This document shows positions 1-5,876 of a stretch of DNA of 6,491 bases, one piece after another. The DNA is taken from the NCBI GenBank assembly GCA_903917305.1, contig CAIXAA010000614.1, forward strand, positions 1-6,491. Direction: 5' to 3'. The stretch is from an uncultured Myxococcales bacterium (GTDB taxonomy: Bacteria; Myxococcota_A; UBA9042). How positions within the stretch are numbered: position 1 is the stretch's first letter; the number at the start of each line of letters is the position of its first letter. Made by a program: the position numbers and the translations under genes. A model generated the notes under the pieces. The model ran no database searches. It had not been told where the DNA came from and saw only the letters and a list, made by a program, of their open reading frames with translations.

Positions 1-30
1 ACGCCCTGCGACGATCTGTAGCCCCGGCTG

Positions 31-267
31 CTACGGCTGCGGCATCGCAGGCGGCGGCGGCGTCATGGGACCGCCCGGCGGCACGTAGGTCGCGGCCGGC
101 GGCGAGGCGAGGTTGCGCGGTCCGCACTGCGCGCCGACCGCACCCGCGAGGTTCTTGTAGGCTGTGAAGGTGCCGATCAGCGCCACGAGGGCCACCACGC
201 CGATGCCCAGGGCCACACCGCGCCAGAAGCGCTCGCCGTCAATGGAAATGCGGTCTTTGGGCTCCAT
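31..267 (-). CDS. Small single-pass membrane protein with proline-rich tail, unknown function
   Basis: I do not recognise this 78-residue protein. It has a short charged N-terminus (residues 1-15, with several Asp, Glu, Lys and Arg), one hydrophobic stretch at about residues 17-37 rich in Gly, Val, Ala and Leu that should span the membrane, and a C-terminal tail from about residue 54 dominated by Pro and Ala. One Cys (residue 48) lies just after the helix. The ATG at 267 is preceded by a purine-rich Shine-Dalgarno sequence (GGAGG at 277-273, 5 nt spacing), which favours a real gene and fixes the start. The stop is TAG at 33-31. It lies 134 bp downstream of the ferritin-like gene on the same strand. 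The hydrophobic segment could be a signal anchor with the tail outside the cytoplasm; topology is inferred. No function is proposed. Confidence 0.65.
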   Translation of the reverse strand: MEPKDRISIDGERFWRGVALGIGVVALVALIGTFTAYKNLAGAVGAQCGPRNLASPPAATYVPPGGPMTPPPPAMPQP

Positions 268-401
268 GGATCCCTCCCCTGCGGTGGCGCAACGCCGCCG
301 GCTGTTCGCACGATGCCGCTTTCAGCATCCGCGTGTCGCCTTGGCAGGCAAGGGAACCGGATCCATCCGCGCACAACGACGCAGCATCCGCCCGCGCTTG
401 G
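268..401. other. Intergenic spacer with short inverted and direct repeats
   Basis: This 134-bp gap between the ferritin-like gene and the small membrane-protein gene holds no convincing gene. It contains a 5-bp inverted repeat with a 5-nt loop (339-343 with 349-353) and a GC-rich inverted repeat (282-289 with 293-300, 3-nt loop). The second sits just upstream of the next gene's ribosome binding site and carries one mismatch when read as minus-strand RNA. Neither is followed by a T tract on the minus strand, so neither is a standard intrinsic terminator. The 10-mer CAGCATCCGC occurs twice in direct orientation (323-332 and 382-391). I see no strong promoter. Confidence 0.3.
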
Positions 402-923
402 TCAGAGGGCCGGCAGCTCGATGTTGTCCAGTTCCTTGTCCGGACCTTCGTCGGCCGGCAGCTTGGCGAGGTGGCCCCTCAGGATCTGCTGGTGCATCAC
501 TTCCTCGTCGCGCAGTTCCTCGAACAGGTCGCGCACGGACGGGCTTTGGACGAACTTGAGCGCCTCCACGTAGAACGCGTGCGCCTTCTGCTCGGATTCC
601 AACGCGACCGACGTGGCTTGCCGCGCGGACATGTAGGGCTTGGCCTCGCCGTACTCCGGCGCCTCCACATCCCACACCATCGACGCGTCGACGCGCGCCG
701 GCTGATCGCCGAACAGCAGCCGCCGCCGTTCCGTCAGCTGCTGGCCATGTTTGGCCTCGTTCTCCGCCATGGACAGAAACACGTCCGTCGCGTCGCCGTC
801 ATAGCGCGAGCCCAGCTCGCGGGCGAACTCCGTGTAGCGCTCCTGCGCCTCCTGCTCGATGAGGATGGCCAGGTCGAGCGCGTCGCGCAGATCGAGCGCC
901 GCGAAGTCGATGTTCTTGGTCAT
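402..923 (-). CDS. Ferritin-like / rubrerythrin-type diiron protein
   Basis: A 173-residue, mostly helical protein with the signature of a ferritin-like four-helix diiron carboxylate fold. Helix A carries Glu23/Glu25 before a Tyr (residue 30). Helix B carries an ExxH motif (Glu56-Ala-Lys-His59). Helix C carries Glu109/Glu111 before an aromatic pair, and helix D a second ExxH (Glu141-Val-Met-His144). Two half-motifs, each a Glu plus an ExxH, are what this superfamily uses to bind two irons. No C-terminal rubredoxin domain with CxxC pairs is present, so it is not a classical full-length rubrerythrin. Plausible roles are iron binding/oxidation or peroxide scavenging in the cytoplasm; the substrate is not known. 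The track-length reading frame starts at a GTG 48 bp upstream, but ATG 923 is chosen because AAGGAGA lies 7 nt before it and conserved sequence begins there. It follows cphA by 94 bp on the same strand, so co-transcription is possible. Confidence 0.85.
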   Translation of the reverse strand: MTKNIDFAALDLRDALDLAILIEQEAQERYTEFARELGSRYDGDATDVFLSMAENEAKHGQQLTERRRLLFGDQPARVDASMVWDVEAPEYGEAKPYMSARQATSVALESEQKAHAFYVEALKFVQSPSVRDLFEELRDEEVMHQQILRGHLAKLPADEGPDKELDNIELPAL

Positions 924-930
924 TTGGCTA

Positions 931-937
931 TCTCCTT
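931..937 (-). promoter_or_regulatory. Strong Shine-Dalgarno site of the ferritin-like gene
   Basis: The minus strand reads AAGGAGA here, a near-perfect match to the 16S anti-Shine-Dalgarno complement, 7 nt before ATG 923. It decides the start against the longer GTG-initiated alternative at 971. It is the best ribosome binding site in the window, suggesting this gene is translated well relative to its neighbours. Confidence 0.8.
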
Positions 938-1017
938 GGTTTCCAGCGACGATTTGGTGGAGCGGCGTCACGCGGAACGTCGCCCGACCTGCTATCTGCT
1001 GGATTGGGGAGAGCGCG

Positions 1018-3384
1018 TCAAGCGGCGTTGGCAGTCGCCTGGCTCATCAGCTGCTCGATGAACGCCAGGGAGGCATCGACCTGGTCGATCAGCACCAGGG
1101 CCAGGTCGCCGGCGTCGAGCTTGGACAGCGCCGTCTCGATCGCCCTGAATTCGCCACGGATCTCCGACACGCTCGACGTGCGGCGCGCGTGCGCGAGGCC
1201 CTTGCGCAGCAGACCGAGCACTTCCCCGTCCTTGCGGCCGCGCTGGCAGGCGTCCTGGTACAGGATCACCTCGTCAAAAGCATCGCCAAGGATTTCCGTC
1301 TGCTGGCTGATGTCGATGTCGCGGCGATCGCCCGCCGCGCTGATCACGACCGTGCGCCGCTGTGCCGGCATGTGGTCGATGGCCGCGACCAGCGCGCGGA
1401 TGGCGTCGGGGTTGTGGCCGTAGTCGGCAATCACCGTGGCGCCGCGGTGTTGCAGGACGTTGAAGCGCCCCGGCGTCGTGCGGATGTCCGTGCAGAACGT
1501 GCCGAGGCCGGCGCAGATCGTGTCCCACGCGAGGCCGAGCGCCTGGGTGGCGGCGATGGCGGCCATGGCGTTCTCGACCTGGAAGCGGGCGCCGCCGCGC
1601 TGGGTGATCGGGATCGCGGCCAGGGACACGCGGTGCTCGCTCTGGCCGTCGAAGGCGACGATGGCGCCGTCCTCGATGAAGACTGAACGGCCGCCGCGGG
1701 CGCGGTTCGCGGCCAGTGTGACGTTGGCGCGGCTCCAGCCGAACCAGGCGAGCGAACCGGGGCAGGTGTCGGCCATCGCGACGGTCATCGGATCGTCGGC
1801 GTTGAGCACGGCGACGCCGTCCGGTGCCACGTTCTCGACCAGGACGCGCTTGACGACGGCGAGGTCTTCGACGGTGGTGATGTAGCTCAGGCCCAGGTGG
1901 TCCCCGGCGCCGATGTTGGTCACGACGGCGACATCGCAGCGGTCAAAAGCCAAGCCTTCTCGCAAGATTCCGCCGCGGGCCGTCTCGAAGACGGCGGCTT
2001 CGACCTGCGGATTGAGCAGGATGGCGCGGGCGCTGCGCGGTCCACTGCAGTCGCCGTCATCGATGCGCTCCGCGTCGACGTAGATGCCGTCCGTGCACGT
2101 CATGCCGACGCGCGGGCCGGCGGTGCGCAGGATGTGGGCAATCAGCCGTGTCGTCGTGGTCTTGCCGTTGGTGCCGGCGACGGCGACGATTGGGATGCGG
2201 CCGTTGTCGCCTTCGGGGAACAGGCTGTCGAGGACGGCTTCGCCGACGGGGCGCGCGCTGCCATGCGTCGGCTCCAGGTGCATCGCGAAGTCCGGCGTCG
2301 CGTTGACCTCCAGGATCACGCCGCCTTGGGCCTCCAGCGGTGCGCCGATGTGCTGGCAGCGAACGTCCACGCCGCACACGTCCAGTCCGACAATCCGTGT
2401 CGCGTCGACGGCGCGTGCGGCGATCTCCGGGTGCACGTCGTCGGTCACATCGGCGGAAATCCAAGGCGTCACGCTGCGATCCACCCGCGCCGCCGCGACC
2501 ATGCGACCGCCGATGACCAGCAGACGGAAGTCCTCGCCGGCGACAAACGGTTCGACAATCACCGATTCGCCGTGCAGCAGCGCCTCCGCGTGCGCCGCCA
2601 GGATCGGGGCGCGCTCGGTCAGGGCCGCCGAGACGCCGCGACCTTTGTCGCCATGCTGCGGCTTGACCACGACGGGCTTGCCCAGCTCCTGCGCGGCAAT
2701 CCAGGCGTCCTCGGCATCGTCGACCGGCCGGCCGCCGGGCACCGGAATGGCCGCCGCCGCCAGCAGCATCTTGGTCAACTGCTTGTCTTGCGCGATGGAC
2801 TCGGCGATCGCGCCCGTCCGGTCGGTCTCCGTGTCCACGATGCGGTGCTGGCGCGCGCCCCAGCCGAGCTGCACGAGCTTGTGCCCGTCGAAGCGCCGAA
2901 CCGGCACGCCGCGCGCGATGGCCGCCTGCACGATGGCCTGCGCCCCGCGCCCGAGCCGCACGGCCTGATCGATGTCGCGCAGCTGCTGCACCGCGGCTTC
3001 GATGTCGAAGGGCTGGTCGTCCTGAATCGCCTTGCAAAGCGCGCGCGCGAACTCCAACGCCTTCTGCGCGACGGACTCCTCGGTGTACTGCACGACGACC
3101 TGGTAGATGCCGGGATCGACCGCGATCGCCGTGCGGCTGAACGTCACGGGGCAGCCCGCCTGCGCTTGCAGCGCCAGCGTCATGCGCTCGAGCACGTGCG
3201 CCAGGTTCGGTTCCGCCACGTGGGTGGGCAGCGCCGCGGGGAAGCGACGCGTCAGCCGCTCCTCGAAGCCGGGCAGGGTGCGCAGGGAGCGTTCCTGGAT
3301 CGACAACTCCACGATGGATTCCAACGCGGTGCAGCGAGACCACAGGTTCGCACCGCGCAGCGAGCGCGTGCGGGTCACATGCAT
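1018..3384 (-). CDS. cphA: Cyanophycin synthetase CphA, Mur-ligase half intact, ATP-grasp half shortened
   Basis: This 788-residue protein makes cyanophycin from Asp and Arg using ATP. Residues 1-160 form the N domain, about 161-395 the ATP-grasp domain (Asp addition) and about 396-788 the Mur-ligase-like domain (Arg addition). The Mur half looks fully functional: P-loop GTNGKTTTT (404-412), FETARGG (466-472), TNIGAGDHLGL (489-499), TPGRFNV (637-643), ADYGHNPD (653-660) and GDRRD (685-689). The ATP-grasp core keeps VVVKP (Lys241), FRLLV (Arg287), Asp340 in a GVD motif, Glu359 and Asn361. About 66 residues present in CphA' and in the CphA proteins I remember are absent between residues 300 and 312; this region forms a lid subdomain in solved CphA structures, as I recall. 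The usual Arg in EVNAxPGxRMH is Ala here. Family members are usually about 850-900 residues, so the shortfall fits the gap. ATG 3384 has GAGG 7 nt upstream. The gene starts 106 bp after cphA' ends. Confidence 0.95.
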   Translation of the reverse strand: MHVTRTRSLRGANLWSRCTALESIVELSIQERSLRTLPGFEERLTRRFPAALPTHVAEPNLAHVLERMTLALQAQAGCPVTFSRTAIAVDPGIYQVVVQYTEESVAQKALEFARALCKAIQDDQPFDIEAAVQQLRDIDQAVRLGRGAQAIVQAAIARGVPVRRFDGHKLVQLGWGARQHRIVDTETDRTGAIAESIAQDKQLTKMLLAAAAIPVPGGRPVDDAEDAWIAAQELGKPVVVKPQHGDKGRGVSAALTERAPILAAHAEALLHGESVIVEPFVAGEDFRLLVIGGRMVAAARVDRSVTPWISADVTDDVHPEIAARAVDATRIVGLDVCGVDVRCQHIGAPLEAQGGVILEVNATPDFAMHLEPTHGSARPVGEAVLDSLFPEGDNGRIPIVAVAGTNGKTTTTRLIAHILRTAGPRVGMTCTDGIYVDAERIDDGDCSGPRSARAILLNPQVEAAVFETARGGILREGLAFDRCDVAVVTNIGAGDHLGLSYITTVEDLAVVKRVLVENVAPDGVAVLNADDPMTVAMADTCPGSLAWFGWSRANVTLAANRARGGRSVFIEDGAIVAFDGQSEHRVSLAAIPITQRGGARFQVENAMAAIAATQALGLAWDTICAGLGTFCTDIRTTPGRFNVLQHRGATVIADYGHNPDAIRALVAAIDHMPAQRRTVVISAAGDRRDIDISQQTEILGDAFDEVILYQDACQRGRKDGEVLGLLRKGLAHARRTSSVSEIRGEFRAIETALSKLDAGDLALVLIDQVDASLAFIEQLMSQATANAA
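2452..2484 (-). other. Junction where CphA lacks the ATP-grasp lid segment
   Basis: This stretch encodes CphA residues 301-311. In CphA', 78 residues lie between the shared 'VAAA' strand and the shared 'DVTD.VHP' motif; in CphA only about 11 lie there. The missing part includes the equivalents of VGDG..T, NADPRRG and the 'Q/A.NVA/LS' segment. The reading frame is uninterrupted, so the loss is a clean in-frame deletion rather than a frameshift, and the flanking sequence is well conserved. That argues for a long-standing, tolerated change. Confidence 0.7.
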
Positions 3385-3490
3385 GGGCGGACCTCGCGTC
3401 GAACAGGCAAGGAGGCCAAGAAAATGTGAAGTTTCGCTGTCGTCATGATCACGGTCATCGTGATGGCTGTCGCGCCACCTGGCTGGGTCT
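3385..3490 (-). promoter_or_regulatory. cphA'-cphA spacer with inverted repeat and cphA ribosome binding site
   Basis: The 106-bp gap between the two synthetase genes contains the cphA ribosome binding site (GAGG at 3395-3392, 7 nt before ATG) and a perfect 6-bp inverted repeat, ATCACG/CGTGAT, with a 5-bp centre at 3448-3464. The repeat has no following T run on the minus strand, so it is not an intrinsic terminator; it could be a small operator or chance. I see no convincing sigma70 promoter. The spacer is long for tightly coupled operon genes, leaving room for separate control of cphA, but nothing in it proves this. Confidence 0.3.
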
Positions 3491-5647
3491 TCAGCAGACG
3501 CCCTGGCCTGACTGGCCGGGCCGTTCCACGTTCAACAGACACGCCGCGATGTCGTTTGGTAAAATTCCGAGCGACCATGCGGCCGCCGTCGCCGCGAGAA
3601 CCGTTTCGATTCGCTCGCCAACGCCGATGTGCAGGCACTGGTCGGCGGCCAGGACGGGCGTGACCTCGCTGCCAGCCAGCAGGGCGATGCGGCCGTCGCA
3701 GACGGACACCGCGCGACCGCCCCCAGCGCAATGGGCCGCAAGGACAGGGTGATCGGGCGAGGCGGCGAAGAAGACCACCGGGCCATCGCTCCACCCGGCC
3801 ATGGCCGCGACCAGCGGATCCGCGGCATTGAGCACGGCGAAGCCTGTCGGGGGGACGATGTCCACCGGGCAGCGCAGCACGGCCACCACGTCCTGCGGCG
3901 TCGCGATGAAGTGCGCGGGGAACTGCGCATCCGCGGAAATATCCGTGATCACTGCCACATCACAGCGATCGAAGGCAAGCCCTTCGCGCAGGATGCCCTC
4001 CGCGTCGGCGGCGAACACGCCAGCCTCCAGCGTTGGATTCATCAGCAGTTTCCGGGCGCTCGGTGCGTCCGCGCGGTTGCCGCTCTCCAGGCGGCGGCCA
4101 GCGAAGTAGCTGCCGTCCGCGCAGGTCAGCCCGACGCGCGGGGTCGTGCTGCCCACGATGCGTGCGACAAGGCGTGCGACCGCGTCCTGCAGCGTCGTGC
4201 CGGTGACGCACACGATGGGACTGCGGCCGGTGGCGCCGTCCGGGAAGAGGCTCTCGACGATGGCCTCGCCGACCGGGCGCTTCTCGCCGGACGCGGGCTT
4301 CAAGTGCATGTGCAGCGCAGGCCCGGCATTGACCTCCACGATGGCGCCGCCTTGCGGTCCAAGCGGGCTGCCGATGTCTTCGGTGACGAGATCGATGCCG
4401 GCGATGTCGAGCCCGACGGCGCGCGCGGCTTTCGCGACCACAGCGGCGGTGTCCGGATGCACGCGATCGGTGACGTCGAAGGCGACATTGCCCTGGCGCT
4501 GCACCAGGATGCGCTTGCCGCGTTTCGGCACGGACCCGGGCGGGAAGCCTTGCCTGCGCATCTCCGCGTAGGTGATCGCGTCCAATTCCACGAAATTGAG
4601 CGGAAATTCGTCACTCCACCCGCGCCGCGGATCGGCGTTCAGCTGGTCCGTCACGAGCTGCTCGATCGTCGATTTCCCGTCGCCGACAATCCAGGCCGCT
4701 TCACCGCAGGCCGCCGCGACCAGCTTGCCGCCGACCACCAGCAGCCGGTGCTCGTTGCCCAGCACGAAGCGCTCAACGATGACGCCGGTGCCCTCCACGG
4801 CCGCAAAGCCGTACGCCGCCTCGATCTCCGCCTGCTCGGTCAGGTTGGTGAACACGGCGCGTCCGTGGTTGCCGTCCAGCGGCTTGACGACCACCGGCGG
4901 CCCGATCTCCTGCGCCGCCACCCACGCGTCCGCCGGGCTGCGCACGTTGCGGCCGCGCGGAACCGGAAGGCCACACTCCTGCAGCAGGCGCCGCGTCATG
5001 TCCTTGTCGGAGGCGATCACTTCGGCGACCGCGCTCGTCGCGTCACTCTCCGCCGTCCAGATGCGCCGTTGCCGCGCGCCGTAGCCGAGCTGCACGAGGC
5101 TGCCCGTGGTCAGGCGAATCGAGGGAATGCCTCTGTCTTCCGCCGCTTGCACGATCGCGCCTGTGCTCGGCCCGAGGCAGACGTCGTCTGCCAGATCGTG
5201 CAGGCGCTTGACCGTCGCCGCGATGTCGAACGGCAAGTCGTGGAACGCCGCCAGCACGACGTCGCGCGCCGCCTCCAGGCACGCGCGCCCAACCTGTTCA
5301 TTCTTGTAGCGAACCGCGACCTTGTACACGCCCGGCCGCGTCGTCTCGCGCGCCTTGCCGAAGCCGACCGGCGTGCCCGCAAGCCCCTGCAGCTCGATGG
5401 TGACGTGCTCCAGGATGTGGGCGGCGTAGGTACCTTCGCGTACGCGCAGGAGGAATCCGCCGTGCTCCCCCACGCCGCAGCGGTGCTCGACGAGGCTGGG
5501 CAGCCAGCCCGTGAGCCGCTCGTACAGGCCAGCGACCGCCGTGGAAGGCGTGTCGCGCAGCTCGCCGATGTCGACCAGCGCCTCGATGACCGTGCGCCGC
5601 GACCAGAAGTTCGGCCCGCGTAGCGTCAAGATTTCTAGAAATTCCAT
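3491..5647 (-). CDS. cphA': Second cyanophycin synthetase CphA', intact ATP-grasp, degenerate and truncated Mur-ligase domain
   Basis: This 718-residue paralogue of CphA has an N domain (1-160, including GGFLLRVREGT at 63-73 as in cyanobacterial enzymes), an ATP-grasp domain (about 161-470) and a broken Mur-like domain (about 475-718). The ATP-grasp part is complete: VVVKPLDGNHGR (252-263), the lid segment (about 319-390, with NADPRRG at 337-343), DIAGID (414-419) and Glu438-Val-Asn440. In the Mur part the P-loop reads GTTLQDA (483-489), so the nucleotide-binding Lys and Thr are gone. The FETARGG equivalent is FAADAEG, the TNIGAGDHLG equivalent is TDISADAQFP, and the chain stops before the third Mur subdomain. 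It should therefore bind ATP and extend the Asp backbone but not attach Arg by the usual route. ATG 5647 is preferred because family homology starts exactly there; an in-frame GTG at 5734 would add 29 Pro/Ala/Gln-rich residues. Neither start has a good Shine-Dalgarno. It is probably the first gene of the minus-strand unit. Confidence 0.93.
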   Translation of the reverse strand: MEFLEILTLRGPNFWSRRTVIEALVDIGELRDTPSTAVAGLYERLTGWLPSLVEHRCGVGEHGGFLLRVREGTYAAHILEHVTIELQGLAGTPVGFGKARETTRPGVYKVAVRYKNEQVGRACLEAARDVVLAAFHDLPFDIAATVKRLHDLADDVCLGPSTGAIVQAAEDRGIPSIRLTTGSLVQLGYGARQRRIWTAESDATSAVAEVIASDKDMTRRLLQECGLPVPRGRNVRSPADAWVAAQEIGPPVVVKPLDGNHGRAVFTNLTEQAEIEAAYGFAAVEGTGVIVERFVLGNEHRLLVVGGKLVAAACGEAAWIVGDGKSTIEQLVTDQLNADPRRGWSDEFPLNFVELDAITYAEMRRQGFPPGSVPKRGKRILVQRQGNVAFDVTDRVHPDTAAVVAKAARAVGLDIAGIDLVTEDIGSPLGPQGGAIVEVNAGPALHMHLKPASGEKRPVGEAIVESLFPDGATGRSPIVCVTGTTLQDAVARLVARIVGSTTPRVGLTCADGSYFAGRRLESGNRADAPSARKLLMNPTLEAGVFAADAEGILREGLAFDRCDVAVITDISADAQFPAHFIATPQDVVAVLRCPVDIVPPTGFAVLNAADPLVAAMAGWSDGPVVFFAASPDHPVLAAHCAGGGRAVSVCDGRIALLAGSEVTPVLAADQCLHIGVGERIETVLAATAAAWSLGILPNDIAACLLNVERPGQSGQGVC

Positions 5648-5876
5648 CAGTTCGTCGGGCGCGACAGGCGGCTGGCCCTGCGCCTGGGCCTCTGGCGGGA
5701 AAAGTTGCGGGCACAGGGCGGGCGAAACATGCACGGTGCGCGAACGGGAAAGTGTGGCGATTCGCGACGCACTGTGGCGAACGCGTCACATGAATGTACT
5801 CTGGCGGCTACCGCAAGTAAACTGCCGCGTGCCGCGGACGGGCCGCGCACAGACCTCCCCTGGCCGCGGAAGATCC
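5648..5876. promoter_or_regulatory. Divergent intergenic region between cphA' and the ABC exporter gene
   Basis: This 229-bp region separates the diverging cphA' and exporter starts (142 bp if cphA' begins at GTG 5734). It must carry promoters for both directions. Relative to the surrounding coding DNA its middle (about 5786-5823) is AT-richer. No terminator, RNA gene or riboswitch of a class I know is apparent. The exporter's ATG 5877 has only a weak, close purine run (GGAAGA at 5868-5873) before it. Confidence 0.55.
5793..5821 (-). promoter_or_regulatory. Candidate sigma70-type promoter for cphA'
   Basis: Read on the minus strand, TTTACT (5821-5816) and TACATT (5798-5793) are separated by exactly 17 bp. 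Each matches 4 of 6 bases of the TTGACA and TATAAT consensus. The predicted transcript start near 5785 leaves a leader of about 140 nt to ATG 5647 or about 50 nt to GTG 5734. The 17-bp spacer contains GCGG-N3-CCGC (on either strand), which could be a small operator or chance. This is a pattern match only. Confidence 0.35.

Noticed and set aside
282..300. GC-rich stem-loop as a terminator after the ferritin-like gene
   Set aside because: It carries a mismatch on the minus strand, has no T tract and sits against the next gene's ribosome binding site.
333..1061. 242-codon plus-strand frame opposite the ferritin-like gene
   Set aside because: Antisense to a gene with complete diiron motifs and a strong ribosome binding site; no independent support.
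2057..3343. 428-codon minus-strand frame inside cphA
   Set aside because: It overlaps cphA in another frame, is dominated by Arg/Gly/Ala, and cphA is unquestionably the coding frame.
1897..3429. 510-codon plus-strand open frame opposite cphA
   Set aside because: Same shadow pattern; Asp/Arg/His/Val/Ala-rich, low-complexity composition and no recognisable motif.
3385..3490. Possible frameshift or lost C-terminus linking cphA' to cphA as one broken gene
   Set aside because: Both proteins have their own full N domain and ATP-grasp domain, and cphA has its own start and ribosome binding site, so they are two paralogues rather than one split gene.
3629..5623. 664-codon plus-strand open frame opposite cphA'
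   Set aside because: It lies wholly antisense to a gene with clear family motifs. Its protein is Arg/His/Ala/Gln-rich without domain signatures, the usual shadow of high-GC coding DNA.
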